This document shows positions 1 to 8,419 of a stretch of DNA of 64,000 bases, in pieces. A program made the translations under genes and the position numbers. The DNA is taken from positions 56,482 through 120,481 of the forward strand of contig JAXMGQ010000010.1 of assembly GCA_046347195.1 (NCBI GenBank), given 5' to 3'. A model generated the notes under the pieces. It ran no database searches. It was not told the origin of the DNA and saw only the letters and a list, made by a program, of their open reading frames with translations. This DNA is from TMP-86 sp046347195 (lineage in GTDB: Bacteria; Pseudomonadota; Gammaproteobacteria; Steroidobacterales; Steroidobacteraceae). The first letter of the stretch is position 1. The number at the start of each line of letters is the position of its first letter.

Positions 1-335
1 GCGGCGAGCCGGTCATCCTCGTGGGCAGGGAGGATGCCAGCCGGCGCAATATCGCCGACGGCGACCGTGTGCGCGTCCACAATGACATCGGCTCTTTCGA
101 GATCATGGCAAAGGTGGTGTCGGGCATGCGGCCAGGCCAGGTGCTCATGTATCACGCCTGGGAGCCGTTCCAATTCAAGGGCGGAAAATCCTATGCAACC
201 CTGGAGCCGAGCCCGATCAATCCGCTGCAGCTCGCGGGCGGGTATTTTCATTTGCAGCCGATTCCCTATGCAGGAACGCCGGGACCGTCGGATCGGGATA
301 CGAGGGTGGAGATCGAACGAGTACGGATGACATAG
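1..335 (+). CDS. C-terminal part of a molybdopterin oxidoreductase catalytic subunit (partial)
   Basis: The frame is open from the window edge to a stop at 335, so only about 110 C-terminal residues are seen. They form the molybdopterin-dinucleotide binding fold of the DMSO reductase family: an ED-x-NIADGDRVRVHND-like stretch, then PGQVLMYHAWEPFQFKGG. The YHAWEP..F.GG motif resembles the end of ethylbenzene dehydrogenase and steroid C25 dehydrogenase alpha subunits (recalled, not searched). Such enzymes hydroxylate hydrocarbons or sterol side chains with water, which would suit the steroid genes downstream. No beta or gamma subunit follows. The exact substrate cannot be read from this fragment. 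Confidence 0.75.
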   Translation, partial: GEPVILVGREDASRRNIADGDRVRVHNDIGSFEIMAKVVSGMRPGQVLMYHAWEPFQFKGGKSYATLEPSPINPLQLAGGYFHLQPIPYAGTPGPSDRDTRVEIERVRMT

Positions 336-345
336 AGGAGGGCAG

Positions 346-822
346 ATGCACAGCGCAGCAGAGCGGCCATTTCGCATCCTGGGTATCCAGCAAATCGCCA
401 TCGGCGGGCGCAGCAAGGCGCGGCTGCGTGAGCTGTGGGTGGACCTGTTGGGTCTTGCGGTCACGGGTTCGTATCGATCCGAGCGCGAGAATGTCGACGA
501 GATCATCTGCAGTCTCGGAACCGGCCCAACGCGGGTCGAAGTCGATCTGATGGAGCCCCTCGATTTGGACGGCAGACCGGCGGTCCACACGACTCCGCTC
601 AACCATGTCGGCCTGTGGGTCGACGATCTGGCGAAGGCCGTGGAGTGGCTGACGGCGCGGGGGTTGAGGTTCGCGCCGGGGGGCATCCGCAAAGGGGCGG
701 CCGGTCACGACATCTGTTTCGTGCATCCGAAGGGCAACGAGCAGTTCCCGCTCGGCGGAGAAGGAGTGTTGATCGAACTGGTGCAGGCGCCGCCCGACGT
801 GATCGCATTCCTGGACCGCTGA
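346..822 (+). CDS. VOC (glyoxalase/bleomycin resistance) family protein
   Basis: 158 aa, starting 10 bases after the molybdoenzyme stop with GAGGAG just upstream of the ATG. Two beta-alpha-beta-beta-beta halves are visible: ILGIQQIAIGG near residue 12 and NHVGLWVDDLAKAVEWL near residue 86, ending in GVLIELVQAP. The histidine of the second half and the late glutamate are typical metal ligands, but the first half has Gln where many members have His. Methylmalonyl-CoA epimerases look similar. In this context it may epimerise or isomerise a CoA thioester or act on a steroid intermediate; the function is not established. Confidence 0.75.
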   Translation: MHSAAERPFRILGIQQIAIGGRSKARLRELWVDLLGLAVTGSYRSERENVDEIICSLGTGPTRVEVDLMEPLDLDGRPAVHTTPLNHVGLWVDDLAKAVEWLTARGLRFAPGGIRKGAAGHDICFVHPKGNEQFPLGGEGVLIELVQAPPDVIAFLDR

Positions 823-865
823 GGCCGCATGGCCGGGCGGCGGTATCACCTGCCGGCGCCCGATC

Positions 866-880
866 TAGTCCTTTAGGACG
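866..880. promoter_or_regulatory. Candidate operator TAGTCCTT-TA-GGACG upstream of ipdA
   Basis: The 206-bp gap between the VOC gene and ipdA has no ORF of note. It contains TAGTCCTTTAGGACG, an imperfect dyad (GTCCT/AGGAC), about 150 bp before ipdA. A near copy, TAGTCCTTGTGGACG, lies at 30281-30295 before the BaiE-like gene. Two copies in front of steroid genes suggest a shared regulator, perhaps the LuxR-type protein at 29070. This is inference from two sites only. Confidence 0.35.
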
Positions 881-1028
881 TAGGCTCATCGCGGCTGGAG
901 CGAGTACAAGGGGGCATCGAATACTCTGGAGTCCGTATGGTCCGGTCCCTCACCCGGCAGTGCCCCCGGCTGGCCTGTGCCGCGTTTAACGCCCACGGCG
1001 CCACGACCGGCAAACGGCACCTCTGCGC

Positions 1029-1904
1029 ATGAACAAGCTGACGACGGCCGCTGAGGTCATTGCCCAGTTGCGCGATGGCATGACCATCGGGATCGGCGGC
1101 TGGGGCCCACGCCGCAAGCCCATGGTGCTGGTGCGCGAAATCCTGAGAAGCCCCCTGAAGGACCTGACCCTGGTGTCCTACGGCGGTGCGGACGTGGGCA
1201 TGCTGTGCGCGGCCGGCAAGGTGAAAAAGCTGATCTTCGCCTTCGTGTCGCTCGATTTCATCCCGCTCGAGCCGTACTTCCGGGCCGCCCGCCAGGCAGG
1301 TGCGATCGAGGTCATGGAGATCGACGAAGGGCTCCTCCTGCTGGGTCTGCGGGCCGCAGCCATGCGCGCGCCGTTCATTCCCACGCGCACCGGTCTCGGC
1401 ACCGACGTGCTGCGGCATAACCCGGAGATCAAGCTCATCGATTCGCCCTATGACGACAGGCAATGGGTGGCGATGCCGGCGCTGCCGCTCGATGTCGCGT
1501 TGCTGCACGTGGACCGTGCCGATGCGCGCGGTGTGTGCCAGGTCAAGGGGCCGGACCTGTACATGGACGATCTGTACGCGCGCGCCGCCGCCCGCACCTT
1601 CGTCACCTGCGACGAACTCGTGGCGCCGGAAGTTTTCGAGCAGGGAGAGGAGGCGCGTTACGTATTCTGGGAACGATCCCAGACCACCGGCGTGGTGCAC
1701 GCGCCCTGTGGCGCCCATCCGTCGTCCTGCACGCCACTCTACGGTTTCGATGTCCGGCATTTCAAGGAGTACGCGGCGAGCGCGAAGGACCCGGGCGGAT
1801 GGGCGCAGTACTACGAACGATACATCGCCTGCGGAGAAGCCGAATACCTGCAGCGGGTCGGCGGAGCCGAAGCGGTGCACAAGCTGCCGCTGCCGGTGTT
1901 CTGA
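1029..1904 (+). CDS. ipdA: IpdA-like subunit of the steroid ring-C hydrolase (CoA-transferase family, alpha)
   Basis: 291 aa, close to the ~292 aa of mycobacterial IpdA (Rv3551). It has the class I CoA-transferase alpha fold: GIGGWGPRRKPM at 21-32, then LTLVSYGGADVGMLCAAGKVKK and FIPLEPYFRAARQAGAIEVMEIDEG. IpdAB is not a transferase; it hydrolyses the ring-C carbon-carbon bond of COCHEA-CoA in HIP degradation. The partner ipdB follows at once (TGA of ipdA overlaps the GATGG region). Operon position with ipdC, echA20 and ipdE homologues supports this role. Identity is by recall of the family, not a search. Confidence 0.88.
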   Translation: MNKLTTAAEVIAQLRDGMTIGIGGWGPRRKPMVLVREILRSPLKDLTLVSYGGADVGMLCAAGKVKKLIFAFVSLDFIPLEPYFRAARQAGAIEVMEIDEGLLLLGLRAAAMRAPFIPTRTGLGTDVLRHNPEIKLIDSPYDDRQWVAMPALPLDVALLHVDRADARGVCQVKGPDLYMDDLYARAAARTFVTCDELVAPEVFEQGEEARYVFWERSQTTGVVHAPCGAHPSSCTPLYGFDVRHFKEYAASAKDPGGWAQYYERYIACGEAEYLQRVGGAEAVHKLPLPVF

Positions 1905-1918
1905 TGGAGCGTGCGCCC

Positions 1919-2686
1919 ATGTCCGATACCACTCTCATTGACACGATCATCTGCGCCGCTGCCGAGGCCTGGCGTCACGACGGCGAGGTGCTGGCCAGCG
2001 GTATCGGTGTCGCGCCCCGGCTGGCTGCCTCGCTCGCAAAGCTGACCTGTAATCCAGACTTGATGATGACCGACAGCGAGGCGTGGATGGTCAGCGAGCC
2101 GGTGCCGGTCGGGCCGCGTGGCGACTACCGCGTCCGGCACGAGTCGCACATGGGATTTGCGCGGATCTTCGACAATGTCTGGGGTGGCAAACGTCATGCC
2201 ATGGTGGGGCCCACGCAGATCGACCGGTATGGGCAGGCCAACATCTCGATGATCGGCGCCGACTATCGCAAACCGAAAGTGCAGATGCTCGGCGTGCGCG
2301 GCTTCCCCGGGAATTCGATGAATCACGCGAACTCGTTCTTCGTGCCGAACCACAACACCAAGGTGTTCGTGGAGCGGGAAGTCGACATGGTCGCATCGGC
2401 GGGTTACAACCCCGCACGGCTGGCGCGCGGCTGGCGGCTCGAGGATATCGACATTCGTCTGATCGTCACCAACCTGGGGGTCCTGGACTTCGGCGGACCC
2501 GGGCGGCAGGTGCGCCTGTGCAGTGTTCATCCCGGGGTCACGCCGGATCAGGTGCAACAGGCGACGGGTTTCCCGCTGCACCTGCCCGACCGCATTCCGA
2601 CCACGGCGACACCGACCGCGGGGCAGCTGGCGCTGATCCAGCGGCTCGACCCGCAGGAGTTGCGGGCGTCGGTGCTCGGAGGCTGA
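1919..2686 (+). CDS. ipdB: IpdB-like subunit of the steroid ring-C hydrolase (CoA-transferase family, beta)
   Basis: 255 aa. An in-frame ATG also exists at 1904, but 1919 has GGAG at about 9 bases and gives the expected MSDTTLIDTIICAAAEAWR start. The core shows GIGVAPRLAASLAKLT, then DRYGQANISMIG and FPGNSMNHANSFFVPNHN, as in CoA-transferase beta chains. With IpdA it should form the heteromeric hydrolase that opens the last steroid ring (COCHEA-CoA). The frame continues open upstream of the start but in another reading of ipdA, which is a shadow. Confidence 0.87.
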   Translation: MSDTTLIDTIICAAAEAWRHDGEVLASGIGVAPRLAASLAKLTCNPDLMMTDSEAWMVSEPVPVGPRGDYRVRHESHMGFARIFDNVWGGKRHAMVGPTQIDRYGQANISMIGADYRKPKVQMLGVRGFPGNSMNHANSFFVPNHNTKVFVEREVDMVASAGYNPARLARGWRLEDIDIRLIVTNLGVLDFGGPGRQVRLCSVHPGVTPDQVQQATGFPLHLPDRIPTTATPTAGQLALIQRLDPQELRASVLGG

Positions 2687-2690
2687 TGGC

Positions 2691-3125
2691 ATGAGCGGCA
2701 GGACCGAGCGTCCGTTCCTCGATGGCTGGTTCGCGCAGGATGAGACGGGCGCGCACCTCGTGGGTACGCGCTGCACGTCCTGTGGTACCTACTATTTTCC
2801 CGGGCAGACGCGCTTCTGCCGCAACCCTGCCTGCGGAGGTGAGCAGTTCGAGGAGGTGCAGCTGTCGCGGACCGGGCGGCTCTGGTCATTCACCGATGCG
2901 TGCTACCAGCCGCCCGAGCCGTTCATTGCACCGGAGCCGTTCGTGCCGTTCGCGATCGCAGCTGTGGAACTCGATCGGGAGAAGATGATCGTGCTCGGAC
3001 CCGTGGTGGCCGGTATCGGTGTCGATGCGCTGCAGGTGGGCATGGAGATGGAACTCGTGATCGAAACGCTCAGCGAGACCGCAACCGAGCGTCACCTTTC
3101 CTGGAAGTGGAAGCCCGCGGCATGA
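2691..3125 (+). CDS. DUF35 / OB-fold zinc-ribbon protein, partner of the next thiolase-like aldolase
   Basis: 144 aa. The N-terminal zinc ribbon has Cys28, Cys31, Cys43 and Cys48 (the second pair is spaced CxxxxC rather than CxxC), followed by an OB fold with GRLWSFTDACYQPPEPF and PFAIAAVELD. DUF35 proteins bind SCP-x/Ltp thiolase-like aldolases and are needed for their activity (as with Rv3521-Ltp4 or ChsH2-Ltp2). The downstream gene overlaps it by ATGA, so the pair is probably a heteromeric retro-aldolase or thiolase. The substrate is unknown; bile-acid and sterol side-chain aldolases are precedents. Confidence 0.85.
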   Translation: MSGRTERPFLDGWFAQDETGAHLVGTRCTSCGTYYFPGQTRFCRNPACGGEQFEEVQLSRTGRLWSFTDACYQPPEPFIAPEPFVPFAIAAVELDREKMIVLGPVVAGIGVDALQVGMEMELVIETLSETATERHLSWKWKPAA

Positions 3126-4303
3126 GCAGGGATATCGCCATCCTCGGAGTCGGCATGCACCCCTGGGGCAAGTGGGGGCGCAGCTTCATCGACCATGGCG
3201 TGGTGGCTGCACGCGCCGCGCTCAAGGATGCCGGCGTCGAATGGCCAGCGGTGCAGTTCGTGAGCGGCGCGGCCACCATCCGCAACGGTTATCCCGGCCA
3301 GGTCGCAGGGGCCACTTTCGCACAGGCGCTGGGATGGCAGGGAGCGCAGGTCAATACCTCGTATGCGGCCTGTGCCTCGGGCGCGCAGGCACTGGCGGCG
3401 GCGCGCTCGAAAATCCTGTCGGGCGAGTGCGAAATCGCACTGGTGATCGGCTCCGATACCACGCCAAAGGGGTTTCTCGCTCCGGCGAAGGGGGAGCGGC
3501 CGGACGATCCGGACCGGGTGAGATTCCGCCTGGGCATCACCAATCCAACGTACTTTGCGCTTTATGCGCGGCGCCGCATGGCGTTGTATGGCGATCGCAT
3601 CGAGGATTTCGCCTGGGTCAAGATCAAGAATTCGGAGCACGGCTTCGAGAACGCAAATGCCGTGTACCGCAAGCGCGTGAGTGCCGAGGAGATCGCGGCT
3701 TCACCGATGGTCGCGAACCCTTTGCGGCTCCTCGATGTCTGCGCGACCTCCGACGGCGCTGCTGCTATCGTCGTCAGCAGCCTCGATCATGCGCGCCGCG
3801 TCGGACGGGGCGATGCGCCGCGCATCGCGGCCATCTCGACCGTGACGCCCACCTTCGCCTCCGCCAGCATCGAGATGCCGGACATCGCGACGGACTCCGC
3901 CGTGGCCGCGCAGGCGCACAGTTTCCGCGCGGCGCTGCCGGTGAAGGCGTATGAGGAAGCGAGCATCGGACCGTCCGAAGTGAACGTGGCGGAGGTCTAC
4001 GACCTGTCGACGGCGCTCGAGCTCGACTGGATCGAGGATTTGCAGCTGTGTGGTCGCGGCGAGGCAGCACCGCTCCTGCGCAGCGGCGCGACACGCATTG
4101 GCGGTCGTATTCCAGTCAACCCGTCCGGAGGGCTCGCCTGTTTCGGCGAGGCGGTGCCGGCGCAGGCGCTGGCGCAGGTGTGCGAACTGGCGTGGCAGTT
4201 GCGCGGTTGTGCGGGTGCGCGGCAGGTGAGCGGGGCCAGGGTGGGCATCACCGCCAACCAGGGCCTGTTCGGCCACGGTTCCGCGATCATCGTCAAGCGA
4301 TGA
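3122..4303 (+). CDS. SCP-x/Ltp-type thiolase-like protein (probable steroid side-chain aldolase or thiolase)
   Basis: 393 aa, starting at an ATG that overlaps the DUF35 stop by four bases. The nucleophile-type cysteine Cys84 is in NTSYAACASGAQA. The usual thiolase GHP motif is replaced by GGLACFGEAVPAQALAQ, as in lipid-transfer-protein thiolases and aldolases. EVYDLSTALELDWIEDL supplies a tyrosine equivalent to one catalytic Tyr of Ltp2, but the second Ltp2 tyrosine (GEAY) is GEAV here. It should act with the DUF35 protein on a CoA-activated steroid intermediate. It could be a thiolase rather than an aldolase. Confidence 0.8.
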   Translation: MSRDIAILGVGMHPWGKWGRSFIDHGVVAARAALKDAGVEWPAVQFVSGAATIRNGYPGQVAGATFAQALGWQGAQVNTSYAACASGAQALAAARSKILSGECEIALVIGSDTTPKGFLAPAKGERPDDPDRVRFRLGITNPTYFALYARRRMALYGDRIEDFAWVKIKNSEHGFENANAVYRKRVSAEEIAASPMVANPLRLLDVCATSDGAAAIVVSSLDHARRVGRGDAPRIAAISTVTPTFASASIEMPDIATDSAVAAQAHSFRAALPVKAYEEASIGPSEVNVAEVYDLSTALELDWIEDLQLCGRGEAAPLLRSGATRIGGRIPVNPSGGLACFGEAVPAQALAQVCELAWQLRGCAGARQVSGARVGITANQGLFGHGSAIIVKR

Positions 4304-4315
4304 GGGGCGCAAGGA

Positions 4316-5401
4316 ATGCCGGATTTCCATACGCCACTCTGTGACCTGCTGGGATGCCGGTATCCGATCGTGCAGACGGGCATGGGCTGGGTCACCGGAT
4401 CCGATCTGGTGGCGGCCACCACCCATGCGGGGGGCTTCGGTTTCCTGGCCGGCGCGACGATTGCCTCCGAGCGCATCGAGGCCGAGATAATCCGCGTGCG
4501 GGAACTGACCGGCGACAAACCGTTCGGGGTCAATTTCCACATGTTCCAGCCGAACGCGGCGCAGCTGCTCGATCTGGTCGTGAGGCATCGAATCCGCGCG
4601 GTGAGCTACGGGCGCGGCCCCGACCGGAAGGTGATCGGCCGTCTGCGCGAGGCAGGGATCATCTGCATGCCCACGGTCGGAGCGCTCAAGCATGCCCAGA
4701 AGGCGATCGAACTGGGCGCCGACGTCATCACCATCCAGGGGTCGGAGGGTGGCGGACACGTCGGCAGCGTGGCGACCACGGTGCTGCTGCCGCAGGTGGT
4801 CGATGCCGTGAAGGTGCCGGTGGTGGCGGCGGGAGGGTTCTTCGACGGTCGCGGTCTGCTGGCTGCGCTCGCCTTCGGCGCGCAGGGCATCGCGATGGGC
4901 ACGCGCTTCCTGATGACGACCGACAGCGGGGTGCCGGCCGCAACGCTCGAACGCTACATCGGCATGAAGGATGCCGACAGAATCCAGGTATCCTGCCTGG
5001 TCGACGGGATGCCCCAGCGCATGATCCCGAATGAGTACCTCGCGATGCTGGAGACGGCCTCCCCACTGCGGCGCCTGCGGATTGCGCTTGAGCTCGCGCT
5101 GAAATTCAAGGCGCAGACGGGCATGACCAGCGGCCAGGCTCTGAAGACTCTCTGGAAGGGTCTGCGCGACGATGCGGGAGGTGTGGCGCAGGTGGTGATG
5201 GCGGCCAATGCGCCCATGCTCCTGCAGCGCTCCATGGTCGAGGGAAACCCGGCCGAAGGCATCATGGCCTCGGGCCAGGTTGCAGCCGTGATCGGCCGCC
5301 TGAGCAGTTGTCGCGAGGTCATCGAAGGTATCATCGGGCAGGCACGCGAGCGTTGCGATACGCTGGCAGCGCTCGGTAGCAGCGGAGAAGAACATGTCTG
5401 A
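4316..5401 (+). CDS. ipdC: IpdC-like flavin-dependent reductase/desaturase (nitronate monooxygenase fold)
   Basis: 361 aa, close to mycobacterial IpdC (Rv3553, ~355 aa). It is an FMN TIM barrel: the N-terminal CDLLGCRYPIVQTGMGWVTG, then FLAGATIASERIEAEI, ITIQGSEGGGHVGS at about residue 140 and VPVVAAGGFFDGRGLLAALAFG at about 165, the phosphate-binding loop. In HIP catabolism IpdC acts on the 5-oxo indane-CoA intermediate before ring-D hydrolysis by EchA20. echA20 follows with an 8-bp overlap. Generic annotation pipelines would call it nitronate monooxygenase; the context favours IpdC. Confidence 0.85.
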   Translation: MPDFHTPLCDLLGCRYPIVQTGMGWVTGSDLVAATTHAGGFGFLAGATIASERIEAEIIRVRELTGDKPFGVNFHMFQPNAAQLLDLVVRHRIRAVSYGRGPDRKVIGRLREAGIICMPTVGALKHAQKAIELGADVITIQGSEGGGHVGSVATTVLLPQVVDAVKVPVVAAGGFFDGRGLLAALAFGAQGIAMGTRFLMTTDSGVPAATLERYIGMKDADRIQVSCLVDGMPQRMIPNEYLAMLETASPLRRLRIALELALKFKAQTGMTSGQALKTLWKGLRDDAGGVAQVVMAANAPMLLQRSMVEGNPAEGIMASGQVAAVIGRLSSCREVIEGIIGQARERCDTLAALGSSGEEHV

Positions 5402-6149
5402 CCAGTTCACGAGCCAGGTACATGACAACGGGGTGGCCGAGGTCGTGCTCAACCGTCCGCCTGTCAACGCACTGAATTCGGCCGGCTGGAACTCACTCGC
5501 CGGGCGGATCGCCGCGCTCGGCGAAGAACCGGCGGTGCGCGTGATCGTCATTCGCGCGGAGGGCCGTGGTTTCTGTGCGGGTGTCGACATCAAGGAACTC
5601 GATGCGAATCCGGGCCTGATCGTGAGCGTGAATGCCGGCAACTACGCCACATTCAAGGCCGTTCATCTCAACAAGGTGCCGGTGATCGCGGCGGTGCAGG
5701 GATTCGTGCTCGGCGGCGGCATCGGCATCTGCGGAGCCGCCGACATCGTGATCGCAGCCGAGGATGCGAGCTTCGGTCTGCCCGAGGTCGACCGCGGCGC
5801 GATGGGTGGCGCCGCCCACCTGCAGCGCATGTTCGGCGTGCAGAAGACACGTTACCTGTTCTTCACCGGCGAGATGATCGGAGCGCCCGAGGCATTGCGG
5901 CTCGGCGCGATCGAGCGGATGGTGCCGCGCAGCCAGTTGCGCGACGAGGCGTTGGCCATGGCCGCGAAGATCGCCACGAAGAGCACGTCGATGATCCGCA
6001 TCGCCAAGGAAGCACTCAACGGCATCGAGGACGGCAATCTCGAGGCCAAGTACCGCTGGGAGCAGGGCTTTACGCTCCAGGCCTACATGAGCCCGGACTC
6101 GTCCGAGGCGCGCCGCGCCTTCGTCGAGAAGCGCGACACCCGGTTCTGA
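5394..6149 (+). CDS. echA20: EchA20-like ring-D hydrolase (crotonase family)
   Basis: 251 aa crotonase, ATG overlapping the ipdC stop. Oxyanion-hole segments are GRGFCAGVDIKEL at about 57-69 and GFVLGGGIGICGAADIVIA at about 101-119, followed by FGLPEVDRGAMGGAAHL. The Arg-Gly-Ala-Met-Gly-Gly stretch replaces the usual hydratase glutamate region, consistent with a carbon-carbon hydrolase. EchA20 (Rv3550) opens ring D of the HIP intermediate to give COCHEA-CoA, the substrate of IpdAB. The gene is within the ipd operon. Identity is by recall and context. Confidence 0.85.
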   Translation: MSDQFTSQVHDNGVAEVVLNRPPVNALNSAGWNSLAGRIAALGEEPAVRVIVIRAEGRGFCAGVDIKELDANPGLIVSVNAGNYATFKAVHLNKVPVIAAVQGFVLGGGIGICGAADIVIAAEDASFGLPEVDRGAMGGAAHLQRMFGVQKTRYLFFTGEMIGAPEALRLGAIERMVPRSQLRDEALAMAAKIATKSTSMIRIAKEALNGIEDGNLEAKYRWEQGFTLQAYMSPDSSEARRAFVEKRDTRF

Positions 6150-6160
6150 CGGAGATTTGC

Positions 6161-7315
6161 ATGGATCTCGATTTCACTCCACAGCAACAGGCGATGCGCA
6201 CCGAGGTCAGGGGCTGGTTGCGCGACAACGTCCCGCAGACGCCCTTGGCCAGCTACGACACACGTGAAGGCTTCGAGCAGCACCGCGCCTGGGAGGCAAG
6301 GCTGGCCGAGGCCGGTTACAGCAGCGTGACCTGGCCGAAGGAATTGGGCGGTCGAGGTTGCGACCTGATCGAGTGGCTGATCTTCGAGGAGGAGTACCAT
6401 GCCGTCGATGCGCCCATGCGCGTCAACCAGAACGGCATCCTGCTGCTCGGGCCCACGATGCTGGAGTTCGGCACCGCCGAACAGAAGGCGCGCTTCCTGC
6501 CGCGCACGGCCCGGTGCGATGACATGTGGGCGCAGGGCTGGAGCGAACCCAATGCGGGCTCCGACATGGCCGCCATCGCCAGCAGGGCCATTCGTGACGG
6601 CACCGACTATGTGATCAATGGCCAGAAGACCTGGTCGACTCGAGCCTTGTTCGCAAACTGGATGTTCGGGCTGTTTCGCAGCGACCCGGAGAGCACCCGG
6701 CATCATGGGCTGACCTATCTGCTGGTTCCACTGGATGCCGTAGGCATCACCATCCGGCCGATCAAGACCCTGAACGGCAAGCAGGCCTTCGCCGAGGTTT
6801 TTTTCGATGACGTGCGGGTCAGTGTGGCGAATCGCATCGGCGAGGAGGGGCAGGGCTGGCACGTGGCAATGGCCACGGCGGGCTTCGAGCGTGGCCTGCT
6901 GCTGCGCTCGCCGGCGCGATTTCAGCGCACTGCGAAGCGGCTGGTGGAGCTTTACCGCCGGCATCAGGCGACCGCGGATCGGGATCCATCGATCCGCGAC
7001 GGCGTGCTCAAGGCCTGGATGGATGCCGAGGCGTACAACCTGGCGAGCTACCACACCGTGAGCCAGCTGCTCAAGGGCCATCGGCTCGGCGCCGAGGCCA
7101 GCACCAACAAGATCTTCTGGTCGGAACTCGACCTGCAGATGCACGAGACCGCGATGCGGATTCTCGGGTCTCGTGCCGAGCTCATCGACGATCCCGAAGT
7201 GCACGACTGGCTCGAAGGTTTTCTGTTCGCGCAGGCCGGGCCGATCTACGCGGGGTCCAACGAGATCCAGCGCAACATCATTGCCGAGCGGGTGCTCGGC
7301 CTGCCCAAATCCTGA
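6161..7315 (+). CDS. ipdE1: IpdE1-like acyl-CoA dehydrogenase subunit (FadE30 type)
   Basis: 384 aa full-length acyl-CoA dehydrogenase (FadE30 is ~385 aa). FAD-binding WSEPNAGSDMAAI at about 127 and the flavin stretch YVINGQKTWSTRA are clear. The C-terminal motif is IYAGSNEIQRNIIAERVLGLP; the glutamate found in IYEGT-type dehydrogenases is Ala here, as is usual in this subgroup. The next gene encodes a second, shorter dehydrogenase. In steroid degraders IpdE1-IpdE2 form a heterotetramer acting on the HIP-CoA series, which fits the operon. It is the first of three dehydrogenase pairs here. Confidence 0.85.
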   Translation: MDLDFTPQQQAMRTEVRGWLRDNVPQTPLASYDTREGFEQHRAWEARLAEAGYSSVTWPKELGGRGCDLIEWLIFEEEYHAVDAPMRVNQNGILLLGPTMLEFGTAEQKARFLPRTARCDDMWAQGWSEPNAGSDMAAIASRAIRDGTDYVINGQKTWSTRALFANWMFGLFRSDPESTRHHGLTYLLVPLDAVGITIRPIKTLNGKQAFAEVFFDDVRVSVANRIGEEGQGWHVAMATAGFERGLLLRSPARFQRTAKRLVELYRRHQATADRDPSIRDGVLKAWMDAEAYNLASYHTVSQLLKGHRLGAEASTNKIFWSELDLQMHETAMRILGSRAELIDDPEVHDWLEGFLFAQAGPIYAGSNEIQRNIIAERVLGLPKS

Positions 7316-7330
7316 GCGAGGTTCAGCATC

Positions 7331-8401
7331 GTGGACTTCACGTTCACCGAAGACCAGGTCGCACTGCGTGATTCAGTCAGTCGCTTCCTGATGAATGAGG
7401 CAGCCCCGGAGTTGCTGCGTGAAATATGGGAAACCGGCGGAGGACGTTCCCGCGAGCTGCGCGCCAGGTTCGCTGCGCAGGGTGTGACCGGACTGTCGGT
7501 GCCGGAAGCCTACGGTGGCCTCGGATTGGGCGACCTCGACTGGGCGCTGGTCACGGAGGAACTTGGCTACTACGCGATTCCGGACTCGCTGACCGACACG
7601 GCGTACGTGGCGACGAGCCTGCTGTGCGCGATTCCGCAGGCCGGCGAGCTGCGCCGGCAGTGGCTGCCCAAGGTCGTCGACGGGACGGCGCGCCTGGCGA
7701 TCGAGCATCCGGTCAACGCCTGGGTGGCTGATGCGCATCTGGCCAACCTCGTGTTCGTGTTTCGCGCGGCGGACGATGGACGCCTCGAACTGCATGCCGT
7801 GCCGGGAGCCGGGCTGCCCCGTTCGGCGATCGCCAGCATCGATGGGTCGCGCCGCCTCTCCGTGCTGCCGGAGAAGCTCCAGGGCGCGACGCGGCTGCTG
7901 CAGGGTGCCGAGGCACAGGCTCTCGCGGATTCGACGCTCGATCATGCGGCGGTGGCCGTGTCGGGCCGGCTGATCGGGCTTGCGCAGCGCATGGTCGACC
8001 TGGCCGTGGACCATGCCGCGCAGCGCAAGCAATTCGGCAGGCCGATCGGATCGTTCCAGGCCGTCAAGCACCATCTCGCCGATGTGTTCACGAAGATCGC
8101 GTTCGCGCGGCCGGTGTACTATCGCGCGGCGCTCGCGCTATCCCGCGGCGAGCGTCACCGTGCGGCGCTCGTCTCGCACGCGAAGCTGGCGTGTGCGGAC
8201 GCGGCGTGGACCGCGGCGCGCAAGAGCATCCAGGTGCACGGCGCCAGCGGTTATACCTGGGAGGTTGATCTGCAGATGTTCATGAAGCGCGCGTGGGCGC
8301 TGGATGGCGCCTGGGGCGATCGGGGCTTCCACAAGGCGCGCCTGGGCGAAACGCTCATGCGCGCCGATGCACCGCTTGGGCCGGTGGCAACCCTGTGCTG
8401 A
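7331..8401 (+). CDS. ipdE2: IpdE2-like acyl-CoA dehydrogenase subunit (FadE33 type)
   Basis: 356 aa, GTG start 15 bases after ipdE1. The N-terminal domain MDFTFTEDQVALRDSVSRFL and the C-terminal helical bundle ADHAAQRKQFGRPIGSFQAVKHHLADV and SIQVHGASGYTWEVDLQMFMKR are intact. The middle beta domain is degenerate and the SEPNAGSD-type FAD motif is absent. Such a divergent partner is typical of the second subunit of alpha2beta2 steroid acyl-CoA dehydrogenases, where two composite FAD sites form between subunits. Pairing with ipdE1 is inferred from adjacency. Confidence 0.82.
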   Translation: MDFTFTEDQVALRDSVSRFLMNEAAPELLREIWETGGGRSRELRARFAAQGVTGLSVPEAYGGLGLGDLDWALVTEELGYYAIPDSLTDTAYVATSLLCAIPQAGELRRQWLPKVVDGTARLAIEHPVNAWVADAHLANLVFVFRAADDGRLELHAVPGAGLPRSAIASIDGSRRLSVLPEKLQGATRLLQGAEAQALADSTLDHAAVAVSGRLIGLAQRMVDLAVDHAAQRKQFGRPIGSFQAVKHHLADVFTKIAFARPVYYRAALALSRGERHRAALVSHAKLACADAAWTAARKSIQVHGASGYTWEVDLQMFMKRAWALDGAWGDRGFHKARLGETLMRADAPLGPVATLC

Positions 8402-8419
8402 GCCGGGACGAAAGACCTC

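Noticed and set aside
1463..1918. Upstream extension of the ipdB frame
   Set aside because: It overlaps ipdA in another frame with no family similarity; the start at 1919 has a ribosome site and gives family length.
4316..5401. Nitronate monooxygenase in nitroalkane metabolism
   Set aside because: The fold is the same, but the position between aldolase and echA20 in an ipd operon makes IpdC more likely.
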